From: Pseudomonadota bacterium
GTDB lineage: Bacteria; Pseudomonadota; Gammaproteobacteria; Xanthomonadales; Xanthomonadaceae
Direction of reading: 5' to 3'
DNA: 62,181 nucleotides
Assembly (NCBI GenBank): GCA_018240435.1
Contig: JAFEFT010000026.1
Span: 1 to 62,181, forward strand
Under the pieces are notes generated by a model. It was not told where the DNA came from, searched no databases, and saw nothing but the letters and a program-made list of their open reading frames with translations. How positions within the stretch are numbered: position 1 is the stretch's first letter; each line of letters starts with the position of its first letter. The position numbers and the translations under genes were made by a program. Positions 8,962-18,850 of this stretch are shown piece by piece.

Positions 8962-10062
8962 ATGCGGTTTTCTCTCCAGCGCGAAGCCCTGCTCAAGCCA
9001 CTCCAGCAAGTGGTGAATGTCGTGGAACGGCGACACACGATGCCGGTGCTGGCCAATTTCCTGTTCGTGGTCAATGGCGGCACGCTGGCGGTGACGGCGA
9101 CCGACCTGGAAGTGGAAATGATCGCCCGCAATGCGATCGAGGACGCGCGCGACGGCGAAGCCACCGTGCCGGCGCGCAAGCTGTTCGAGATCGTGCGTGC
9201 CTTGCCTGATGGCAGCCGGATCACCCTGACCCAGACCGATGGCAAGGTCACCGTGCAGACCGGGCGCAGCCGTTTCACGCTGGCCACGCTGCCGGCGACC
9301 GACTTCCCGGCGGTCGAGGACATCGATCTGCTCGAACGCGTGCGCGTGCCGGAAGCGGCGCTGAAGGATCTGATCGAGCGTACCGCCTTCGCCATGGCGC
9401 AGCAGGACGTGCGCTATTACCTCAACGGGCTGCTGCTGGATTTGCGCGAGAGCGCCCTGCGCTGCGTGGCCACCGACGGGCATCGTCTTGCGTTATGCGA
9501 AATGCCGCTGCCAAGCGGAGCGCAGACGCGCAAGCAGATCATCCTGCCCCGCAAGGGCGTGCTCGAGCTGCAAAGGCTGCTGGAGACGGCCGATCGCGAC
9601 ATCGAACTGGAGATCGGTCGCAGCCATATCCGCCTGCGTCGCGACGACTTGACCTTCACTTCCAAGCTGATCGACGGGCGATTCCCTGACTACGAGGCGG
9701 TGATCCCGATCGGCGCCGACAAGGAAATCCGGGTCGATCGCGAATCCCTGCGCGCGGCCTTGCAGCGCGCGGCGATCTTGTCCAACGAGAAGTATCGCGG
9801 CGTCAAGGTCGACGTCAGCCCCGGCCTGCTGCGCCTGGTTGCGCACAATCCGGAACAGGAAGAGGCGCAGGAAGAAATCGAGGTCGATACCCGTGTCGAC
9901 GGCCTGTCGGTGGGTTTCAACGTCACCTACCTGCTCGATGCGCTCAGTGCATTGACGGGCGAGACCATCGTCGTCGCCTTGCGCGATGCCAATTCCAGTG
10001 CGCTGCTGCGGGAGGCCGACAGCGATCGTTGCCGGCACGTGGTGATGCCGCTGCGGTTGTGA
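8962..10062 (+). CDS. dnaN: DNA polymerase III beta subunit (sliding clamp)
   Basis: The ring-shaped clamp that tethers DNA polymerase to its template. At 366 residues it has the normal length. The N-terminus MRFSLQREALLKPLQQV, the VVERRHTMPVLANFL region and the C-terminal VVMPLRL are textbook DnaN, comprising three repeated clamp folds. It follows dnaA after a 202-bp spacer that probably contains oriC, and precedes recF by 34 bp. Confidence 0.98.
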   Translation: MRFSLQREALLKPLQQVVNVVERRHTMPVLANFLFVVNGGTLAVTATDLEVEMIARNAIEDARDGEATVPARKLFEIVRALPDGSRITLTQTDGKVTVQTGRSRFTLATLPATDFPAVEDIDLLERVRVPEAALKDLIERTAFAMAQQDVRYYLNGLLLDLRESALRCVATDGHRLALCEMPLPSGAQTRKQIILPRKGVLELQRLLETADRDIELEIGRSHIRLRRDDLTFTSKLIDGRFPDYEAVIPIGADKEIRVDRESLRAALQRAAILSNEKYRGVKVDVSPGLLRLVAHNPEQEEAQEEIEVDTRVDGLSVGFNVTYLLDALSALTGETIVVALRDANSSALLREADSDRCRHVVMPLRL

Positions 10063-10096
10063 AAGCGGGTCGGCCCGACACCGTCCTGGCGGCAGC

Positions 10097-11176
10097 ATGC
10101 AGCTCGAACGCCTGACCCTGGATCGATTCCGCTGTTTTTCGTCAGTGCAATGGCAGCCTGAACCCGGCATCAACCTGATCGTCGGCGACAATGGCGTCGG
10201 CAAGACCAGCCTGCTGGAAGCGGCGCATCTGCTGGCCAACGGTCGATCCTTTCGCGGTCGCGTTCGCGATGGCTTGGTCCGCCATGGCGACGAATCGCTG
10301 GAAATCTTTGCGCAATGGCGCGAAGGCGAGAGTCGGAATCGGCGTGCCGGTTTGCGCCACAGCGGGCGCGATTGGCAGGCGCGGCTGGATGGGCAGGTCG
10401 TCGCCAGCCTGGCCGAGTTGTGCACCGCGCTGGCAGTGTTGAGTTTCGAGCCGGGCAGCCATGCGCTGGTGTCCGGGGGTTCGGAGGCACGCCGCCGCTG
10501 CATCGACTGGGCACTGTTCCACGTGGAACCAGAGTTTTTGTCGGTGTGGCGGCGTTGCGCGCGCGCCATCAAGCAGCGCAACGCCCTGCTCAAGGCACGT
10601 CCGCGCGCGGCGGACCTCGACCCTTGGGATCACGAACTGGCCGTCGCAGGCGAGGCGATCACGCGGATGCGCGCCTTGTATCTGGCGAAGCTGGAGCCCT
10701 TCCTGGCGGACAACCTGACCCGTTTCGTTCCGGAGTTGGGCCCATTTGCGCTTGAATTTCTCCCTGGCTGGAAGCGGGACAGCCAACCCTTGCTGTCGGC
10801 GTTGGCGCAGGCGCGCGAGCGAGATCTGGCGCTCGGTCATGGCTCCGTCGGCCCGCATCGCGCCGACTGGCGTCTGGCGTTCGAGCGATTGCCGGATTGG
10901 TCGGTCGTCTCCCGTGGTCAAGAGAAGCTGGTGGCGCTGTCCTGCGTGCTGGCACAGGCCCGCTGTCATGCTGCGTCACGCGGCGAATGGCCGGTCATCG
11001 CGTTCGACGACCTGGGATCGGAGCTCGACGGCGAGCACCAATCGCGGGTGTTGCAGGACCTGGCTACATCGGGCGCGCAGGTTCTCGTTACCGGCACCGC
11101 GATTCCGTCGACCATGACAGCCGCGAATGCGACCGTGTTCCACGTGGAACATGGCCAGATCCGGCGACGCAACTGA
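10097..11176 (+). CDS. recF: DNA replication and repair protein RecF
   Basis: An SMC/ABC-like ATPase that loads RecA at gaps through the RecFOR pathway. The 359 residues show Walker A GDNGVGKTS near residue 31, an ABC signature SRGQEKLVALS near residue 272 and Walker B VIAFDDLGSELD near residue 300. The N-terminal LERLTLDRFRCF is typical. Its place between dnaN and gyrB is the conserved order. Two CACGTGGAA-containing patches (near 10519 and 11142) are coding sequence, not operators. Confidence 0.97.
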   Translation: MQLERLTLDRFRCFSSVQWQPEPGINLIVGDNGVGKTSLLEAAHLLANGRSFRGRVRDGLVRHGDESLEIFAQWREGESRNRRAGLRHSGRDWQARLDGQVVASLAELCTALAVLSFEPGSHALVSGGSEARRRCIDWALFHVEPEFLSVWRRCARAIKQRNALLKARPRAADLDPWDHELAVAGEAITRMRALYLAKLEPFLADNLTRFVPELGPFALEFLPGWKRDSQPLLSALAQARERDLALGHGSVGPHRADWRLAFERLPDWSVVSRGQEKLVALSCVLAQARCHAASRGEWPVIAFDDLGSELDGEHQSRVLQDLATSGAQVLVTGTAIPSTMTAANATVFHVEHGQIRRRN

Positions 11177-11316
11177 CACGAACAGGATCGCCCCGGTAGC
11201 AGCGATCGGACGGCACCCCGAGGTACTGGCACCTCGCGCACGGCATGGCCGGCAGGCTGTCGAAGATCGCTGCCAACGGTCGCTGCAAAGGATCGCCCGG
11301 ATGTGGGCTGCTGCGC

Positions 11317-13822
<2,506 letters not shown>

Positions 13823-13824
<2 letters not shown>

Positions 13825-13850
13825 GGACAGAGGACAGAGGACAGAGGACA
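13823..13850. repeat. 7-bp tandem repeat (GAGGACA x4)
   Basis: Four exact GAGGACA heptamers directly after gyrB. The first unit overlaps the gyrB stop codon. The unit length equals that of the array at the window start and of the GAGTGGT array 30 bp downstream, but the sequences are unrelated. Confidence 0.9.
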
Positions 13851-13881
13851 GAAGGTAATCGGTGAACGGTGGACTGGTGGC

Positions 13882-13908
13882 GAGTGGTGAGTGGTGAGTG
13901 GTGAGTGA
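13882..13908. repeat. 7-bp tandem repeat (GAGTGGT x3 plus partial)
   Basis: Three exact GAGTGGT heptamers and a partial fourth (GAGTGAG) in the gyrB-TPR gene spacer. This is the third heptameric array in the first 14 kb of the window. Confidence 0.85.
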
Positions 13909-13950
13909 GGGTGGTCATGCCATCTATCTCGCGCAAGCCGGGAGCCAAAG

Positions 13951-13973
13951 CCCCTCTCCCATCGGGAGAGGGG
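13951..13973. terminator. Strong hairpin downstream of gyrB
   Basis: A perfect 10-bp stem (CCCCTCTCCC / GGGAGAGGGG) with an ATC loop, followed by GTTGGGGTGAGGGG. The motif resembles a dispersed intergenic repeat seen in many GC-rich proteobacteria, so it may be a repeat element as well as, or instead of, the gyrB terminator. It lacks a T-tract. Confidence 0.6.
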
Positions 13974-14112
13974 TTGGGGTGAGGGGTGCCAGCACCCGCC
14001 AACTCCACGAACGGCCGCTTCGGTGCATCGCACGTATTGAGCAAAGGCACTAATTGCGTATAGGCTGTCAGCCCCCGCGCCGGATGGCGCGGAGCATTCC
14101 AGGGGAAATTGC

Positions 14113-15345
14113 ATGTCGGCGCCACGTCTTTCGCACCTGTTCACGTCCATTGCCCTCGCGGTGGCGATGCTCGCCCCCTTGGTGGCCTCGGCGCAGGACG
14201 ACAACGTCCAGCAGTCCGATCGCCACAGTGCACGGCGCGAGCGCGAGCCCAAGGCGCCGCCCAAGCTGTATCCCGATGCCACCCGCGTCGAGCCGAAAGC
14301 AGCGGCCAGCAGCGCTGCAATGGTGAAGAGCATCAACCAGCTGCACGATCTGGTCGGCAAGAATCAGGACGACCAGGCGATCGCGCTGGCGCAGACCATG
14401 CTGGCCGATCCCAAGGCCAACGACTTCGACAAGTCGGCCGCATGGCAGGCGATCGGTTATGCCAGCTTCGCCAAGCGCGACTACCCGAAGACGGTCGAAG
14501 GTCTGCAGCACGCGATCGATGCCAACGGCCTGCCCAACAACGATCACTACGAGACGATGTACAACCTCGCCCGCGCCCAGGTCGCTGCCGGGCAGCCCGA
14601 CGCGGCGCTGGCGACGGTCAACCGCCTGGCGAGCGAGACCAAGCTGGAGAAGCCAGCCTACGATGGCCTGCGCGGCATGGCGTATTTCGGCAAGAAGGAT
14701 TACGCCGCCGCCGCGACGGCATTGCAGAAGTCGCTGGCCGCCGCCGGCGACAAGCCCGACGGCAACGAGCAGCAGATGCTGTTCGCCAGCTATTTCGAGC
14801 TCAAGCAGTACGACAAGGCGGTCGCGCTGGCCGAGGCCATCCATCTGGCGCATCCGGACGACAAGGCGGCGACGATGAACCTCGCCGCGACCTACCAGCA
14901 AGCCGGACAGGCCCAAAAAGCGCAGGCGGTGCTCGACGACGCCCGCAAGCGCGGCATGCTCACCACCGCCGACGATTACCGCAAGCTGATCCAGATTTAC
15001 GCCAATGCCAAGGGCGCCGAGGCGCAGACGATCGCCATCATCAACGAGGGCCTGCAGAAGGGTGCGTTGCCGCCGGCGGTGGATGTCTACTCGGTGCTGG
15101 CGCAGAACTACTACGCACTGGGCAAGACCGATGAAGCCGCCGATGCCTACAAGAAAGCCGATGCGCTTTCCAGCAACGGCGAGGCGGCGCTGAATCTGGC
15201 GCGGGTATACAACAACACCGGTCGCCGTGCCGAAGCCAAGGCGGCGGCGGAGCGGGCGCTGGCCAAGGGCGTGTCCGATCGGGCCGCGGCGCAGCGGATC
15301 ATCGCGGTCGGGACGCCGGTGAAGCCGGCTACCCGGAAAAAGTGA
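14113..15345 (+). CDS. Secreted tetratricopeptide-repeat protein
   Basis: A 410-residue protein with a clear signal peptide (hydrophobic core SIALAVAMLAPLV, cleavage near ASAQ). The helical TPR-like body repeats motifs such as LAATYQQAGQAQKAQAVL and LARVYNNTGRRAEAKAAAERAL. TPR proteins act as scaffolds, and the partner here is unknown. AGGGG lies 8 nt before the ATG. It lies upstream of the tonB operon in the same orientation, and a separate promoter in the gap suggests independent transcription. A role in TonB-dependent uptake is only a guess from position. Confidence 0.85.
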   Translation: MSAPRLSHLFTSIALAVAMLAPLVASAQDDNVQQSDRHSARREREPKAPPKLYPDATRVEPKAAASSAAMVKSINQLHDLVGKNQDDQAIALAQTMLADPKANDFDKSAAWQAIGYASFAKRDYPKTVEGLQHAIDANGLPNNDHYETMYNLARAQVAAGQPDAALATVNRLASETKLEKPAYDGLRGMAYFGKKDYAAAATALQKSLAAAGDKPDGNEQQMLFASYFELKQYDKAVALAEAIHLAHPDDKAATMNLAATYQQAGQAQKAQAVLDDARKRGMLTTADDYRKLIQIYANAKGAEAQTIAIINEGLQKGALPPAVDVYSVLAQNYYALGKTDEAADAYKKADALSSNGEAALNLARVYNNTGRRAEAKAAAERALAKGVSDRAAAQRIIAVGTPVKPATRKK

Positions 15346-15369
15346 CGGATCGTTCAGAACGTGGATCAC

Positions 15370-15399
15370 TTGTTTGATCGCTCGTGCGTTTGCTATAAG
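15370..15399 (+). promoter_or_regulatory. Candidate promoter of the tonB operon
   Basis: TTGTTT (15370-15375), an 18-bp spacer and TATAAG (15394-15399), with the extended -10 dinucleotide TG at 15391-15392. It lies 75 bp upstream of the tonB ATG. No consensus Fur box is visible in this spacer. Confidence 0.55.
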
Positions 15400-15473
15400 C
15401 TAATAGTTTCCGCGTCCGGATGGGCGCGGGGGGTCGGGGTACCATCGCTGCTCAAGCCGGGTCGCCAAGGCAA

Positions 15474-16139
15474 ATGACGTCTTACTACTATTCCCGCTCC
15501 GGTCCCGACACCCTCAGCTGGGGGCGGGTGTGCGGCATCGCCTTCGCGATCACCGTGCAGGCATCGCTGTTCATGATGCTGCTGGTGCCGCCGTCGGCCG
15601 ACAACCAGAGCAAGGACGACACCGACAAGCCGCGCGCCGTCATCATCCAGCCGCCGCCGAAGCCGCCGCCGCCGCCGCCGCCGCCGCCCAAGGACATCAA
15701 GACGCCGCCGCCGCCCAAGGACGTGCCGCCGCCGCCCAAGCAGGTGGCGACGCCGCCGCCGCCGGTGCCGCCGCCGCAGGTCATCACCAATCAGCAGACG
15801 CTGATGACGCCGCCCGCGGCACCGCCGGCGCCGCCGGCCAAACCGCCGCCGATCACCGATGTCGGCGGCAGCGTCGACATCAGTTTCATGCGCGCCAATC
15901 CGCCGGAGTATCCGCCGAAGGAAATGTCGGAGGGTGTCACCGGCACGGTGACGCTGGTGTGCAGGGTGAGTGCGGAGGGCGTGCCCGAATCGTGCAACGT
16001 CGAGAAGGACACCAGCCACAACCGCAATCTGCAACGAGCGGCCAAGGATGCCGCGATGAAGTGGCGTTACAACCCGACCGTCAAGAATGGTGTCAAGGTC
16101 GAGGATTACGTCCGCGTTCCCGTCGAGTTCAAACTCTGA
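15474..16139 (+). CDS. tonB: Energy transducer TonB
   Basis: TonB couples the inner-membrane proton motive force to outer-membrane TonB-dependent receptors. From the ATG at 15474 it has 221 residues. There is one N-terminal membrane anchor (GIAFAITVQASLFMMLLV), a proline-rich periplasmic span of about 60 residues with runs of up to nine prolines interrupted by lysines, and a C-terminal TonB domain starting near YPPKEMSEGVTGTV. The upstream in-frame ATG at 15420 would add a Gly-rich leader with no membrane logic. It is first in a tonB-exbB-exbD1-exbD2 operon, the arrangement known from Xanthomonas. Confidence 0.94.
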   Translation: MTSYYYSRSGPDTLSWGRVCGIAFAITVQASLFMMLLVPPSADNQSKDDTDKPRAVIIQPPPKPPPPPPPPPKDIKTPPPPKDVPPPPKQVATPPPPVPPPQVITNQQTLMTPPAAPPAPPAKPPPITDVGGSVDISFMRANPPEYPPKEMSEGVTGTVTLVCRVSAEGVPESCNVEKDTSHNRNLQRAAKDAAMKWRYNPTVKNGVKVEDYVRVPVEFKL

Positions 16140-16169
16140 TCTGATTCCATCAACCCAAGGGCTAGCCCA

Positions 16170-16946
16170 ATGTTGCAAGAAGCCACCTCCACGGCCGCCG
16201 CGGCCGCTTCGCCGGCCGCCGCCGCCACCGGCCCCTCCAATGCCGAGCAGCTCAGCCGATTGGGTTTCGAGCACATGTGGGGGACGTTCGTCTCCGGCGA
16301 CAACATCGTCGGCCTGCTGGTGTTCCTCACCTTGTGCGTATTCATGTCGCTGTCGCTGTTCTACATGGTGGTGAACGTGTTCCGCAACGTGCGCATCCGC
16401 ACCGTGTCCGACAAGGTGATCAGCACCTTCTGGGAAACCCAGAACGCGCAGGATGCGATCCAGTTCATGGAACAGCAGTCCAAGAGCGAGCCGTTCTCGA
16501 AGATCGCGCTCGACTGCGCCGAAGCGGCCGCCCACCACCAGCGCAACGAGGGCGGTCGCCTGACCGGCGCCCTGAACCGCTCCGAGTTCATCGACCGCGC
16601 CCTGCGCCAGGCGGTATCGCGCGAGAGCGAGAACCTCGAGAACGGCCTGACCGTGCTCGCCACCGTCGGTTCGACGGCGCCGTTCGTCGGCCTGCTCGGC
16701 ACCGTGTGGGGCATCTACCACGCCCTGATCAACATCGGCCAGACCGGCGAATCGTCGATCGGTGCGGTCGCCGGCCCGGTCGGCGAGGCGCTGATCATGA
16801 CCGCGCTGGGCCTGTTCGTCGCCATCCCGGCGGTGCTCGGCTACAACTTCTTCGTGCGCCAGAACCGCGTCACCAATTCGGCCTTCGACGCCTTCGCGCA
16901 CGACCTGCACGACTTCTTCGCCACCGGCTCGCGCGTGGGCGCCTGA
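16170..16946 (+). CDS. exbB: TonB-system proton channel subunit ExbB
   Basis: A MotA/TolQ/ExbB family protein that forms a pentameric proton-conducting channel around ExbD. Its 258 residues include an Ala-rich N-terminus, a first membrane helix near residues 48-70, and the diagnostic TM2-TM3 region with GSTAPFVGLLGTVWGIYHAL and LIMTALGLFVAIPAVLGYN. It begins 30 bp after tonB and is followed by two exbD genes. The length and motifs favour ExbB over TolQ, and the tonB context settles it. Confidence 0.95.
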   Translation: MLQEATSTAAAAASPAAAATGPSNAEQLSRLGFEHMWGTFVSGDNIVGLLVFLTLCVFMSLSLFYMVVNVFRNVRIRTVSDKVISTFWETQNAQDAIQFMEQQSKSEPFSKIALDCAEAAAHHQRNEGGRLTGALNRSEFIDRALRQAVSRESENLENGLTVLATVGSTAPFVGLLGTVWGIYHALINIGQTGESSIGAVAGPVGEALIMTALGLFVAIPAVLGYNFFVRQNRVTNSAFDAFAHDLHDFFATGSRVGA

Positions 16947-16979
16947 CGGCTCGCCGCGACCGGCAATCAGGAGTCCGCG

Positions 16980-17402
16980 ATGGCTTTCAGCAGCAATGAC
17001 AGCGGTGGGCCGATGGCCTCGATCAACGTCACGCCCCTCGTGGACGTGATGTTGGTGCTGCTGATCATCTTCATGATCACCACTCCGCTGATGCGGCACA
17101 AGGTGCAGGTCAAACTGCCCAACGCGGTGCTGCGGCACAAGCCGGACGATCCGCCGCGGCCGCCGGTCACGGTGACGGTCAAGGCCGACGGCAGCATCTT
17201 CTGGAACGATGATCCGGTCGATCAGGGCGTGCTCGATGCCAAGCTGGCCGGCATCGCGCCCTTGTTGCCGCAGCCGGAGGTCGACGTCCGCGCCGACAAG
17301 AACACCCACTACGGCACGATCTGGAAAGTGGTCAAGACCGCCCAGGCCAATGGCATCCTGAAGATCGGTTTCGTGTCGGCGCCCAAGGGCGACGGCCACT
17401 AA
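16980..17402 (+). CDS. exbD1: Biopolymer transporter ExbD (first copy)
   Basis: ExbD provides the membrane aspartate used for proton translocation with ExbB. The 140-residue protein has a short cytoplasmic start (MAFSSNDSGGP), one helix carrying the key Asp in PLVDVMLVLLIIFMITT, and a periplasmic domain. A second exbD follows 11 bp downstream. A 51-nt block encoding the helix (17025-17075) is identical to the same region in the second copy. Confidence 0.95.
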   Translation: MAFSSNDSGGPMASINVTPLVDVMLVLLIIFMITTPLMRHKVQVKLPNAVLRHKPDDPPRPPVTVTVKADGSIFWNDDPVDQGVLDAKLAGIAPLLPQPEVDVRADKNTHYGTIWKVVKTAQANGILKIGFVSAPKGDGH

Positions 17403-17413
17403 CGAGGCACGAA

Positions 17414-17827
17414 ATGGCATTTTCCACCGGCAACAGCGGCGGCCCCATGGTCGACATGAACGTCACGCCCCTCGTGGACGTGATGTTGGTGCTGCTGATC
17501 ATCTTCATGGTCACCATGCCGCCGACCACCTATCCGATCGGCGTCGATCTGCCGATTCCGACCACCAACCCGCCGCCGCCGACCAAGGCCGAGCCGATCA
17601 CCCTGAAGATCGATGCCGGCGGCAACATCACCTGGAACGGCACGCCGGTGCAATTGGGCAACCTGCGCGACCAGATGCAGATCGAGGCCGACCGCTACAA
17701 CGATCCGAAAGAGCAGCCGGTGATCCAGATCGACACCGACGACAGCGCCGAGTACGAAGTGCTGGCCAAGGTGCTGGCGGCGGCCAAGAATGCCGGCATG
17801 GTCAAGATCGGTTTCGTCGAGAAGTAG
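17414..17827 (+). CDS. exbD2: Biopolymer transporter ExbD (second copy)
   Basis: A 137-residue ExbD paralogue with the same layout: MAFSTGNSGGP, the helix PLVDVMLVLLIIFMVTM with the catalytic Asp, then a periplasmic domain that differs from ExbD1 (IPTTNPPPPTKAEPITLKID). Xanthomonas campestris also has tandem exbD genes, where the second copy has a separable role. The gene closes the operon and is followed by a T-tailed hairpin terminator, with pdxJ converging from the right. Confidence 0.95.
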   Translation: MAFSTGNSGGPMVDMNVTPLVDVMLVLLIIFMVTMPPTTYPIGVDLPIPTTNPPPPTKAEPITLKIDAGGNITWNGTPVQLGNLRDQMQIEADRYNDPKEQPVIQIDTDDSAEYEVLAKVLAAAKNAGMVKIGFVEK

Positions 17828-17852
17828 CCGCCGGTTTGCCGCGCGACGACGG

Positions 17853-17874
17853 CGCCGCCTGCGGGCGGCGTTTT
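17853..17874 (+). terminator. Rho-independent terminator of the tonB operon
   Basis: Stem CGCCGCC / GGCGGCG with a TGCG loop, followed directly by TTTT. It lies 25 bp after the exbD2 stop, between exbD2 and the convergent pdxJ. Confidence 0.8.
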
Positions 17875-17921
17875 CGTGTGCGCCGTCCACACGCAGCGGT
17901 CGCGGCGGTCGCCGACACGAT

Positions 17922-18683
17922 TCAATCGCGAGCGCCGGCGAGCACTCGAAGGTAGGCGCGCACGGTCGCGTCCAGGCCCGCGTACAGCGCTTCGCCGATC
18001 AGGGCGTGGCCGATCGAGACTTCGGCAATCTGCGGCGCGGCCTTGAGCAAATCGCCGAGGTTGTGCAAGTCCAGATCGTGGCCGGCGTTCACGCCCAGCC
18101 CGGCGGCAGTGGCACGGCGGGCGCTGCGAGCGCAGGCCTGCAATGCAGCGAAGGCATCGCCGTGCGCGTGCGCATGTGCGTACGGGCCGGTGTAGAGCTC
18201 GATCCGCGTTGCCCCGATCTCGGCGGCGCGCTCCAGCGCGGGCGTATCGGGATCCATGAACAACGACACCCGGCAACCGAGCGCGGCAAACGCGCGCACC
18301 AGCGGTTGCAGGCGCTCGCCGTCGCGTTGCAGGTCGAAGCCGTGATCGGAGGTGAGCTGGCCGTCGCCGTCGGGCACCAGGGTCACCTGCTGCGGTCGCG
18401 TCTGCTCGACCAATGGCAGCAAACCCGGATAGTCGCCGCGCGCCGGCGCGAACGGGTTGCCCTCGATGTTGAACTCGACCCGATCGCGGCACAGCGCGGC
18501 GAGCAGGCGCACGTCGTCGGGACGGATATGGCGCTGGTCGGGACGCGGATGCACGGTGATGCCACCGCAGCCGGCGGCGATTACCGTTTCGGCGGCGGTG
18601 CGCAGGTCGGGGCGGGCGCCGCCGCGCGAATTGCGCAACACGGCGATCTTGTTGAGATTGACACTCAGGGTCGTGCGACTCAT
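17922..18683 (-). CDS. pdxJ: Pyridoxine 5'-phosphate synthase
   Basis: Condenses 3-amino-2-oxopropyl phosphate with deoxyxylulose 5-phosphate to make pyridoxine 5'-phosphate, the last ring-forming step of vitamin B6 synthesis. The 253-residue TIM barrel shows [17 protein letters not shown] at the start, [13 protein letters not shown] (active-site HPR) and [29 protein letters not shown] and EVSIGHALI. Adjacency to tonB-exbBD is as in Xanthomonas. It is convergent with exbD2. Confidence 0.97.
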   Translation of the reverse strand: MSRTTLSVNLNKIAVLRNSRGGARPDLRTAAETVIAAGCGGITVHPRPDQRHIRPDDVRLLAALCRDRVEFNIEGNPFAPARGDYPGLLPLVEQTRPQQVTLVPDGDGQLTSDHGFDLQRDGERLQPLVRAFAALGCRVSLFMDPDTPALERAAEIGATRIELYTGPYAHAHAHGDAFAALQACARSARRATAAGLGVNAGHDLDLHNLGDLLKAAPQIAEVSIGHALIGEALYAGLDATVRAYLRVLAGARD

Positions 18684-18850
18684 GGCGGCAGACTAGCAGG
18701 TCGGCGTCACGCTGGCGCCATCGCGCATGCCGGCGGCAGGCTGCGGTGATTCGTGATCGCCGTCACGACCTCGCAAACCCGTCCGCGCTGCAATGCCGAT
18801 CGGTGCGTCGTGACCTTCAATTGCCCGATCGCGGCAAGCATACTGCGCGC

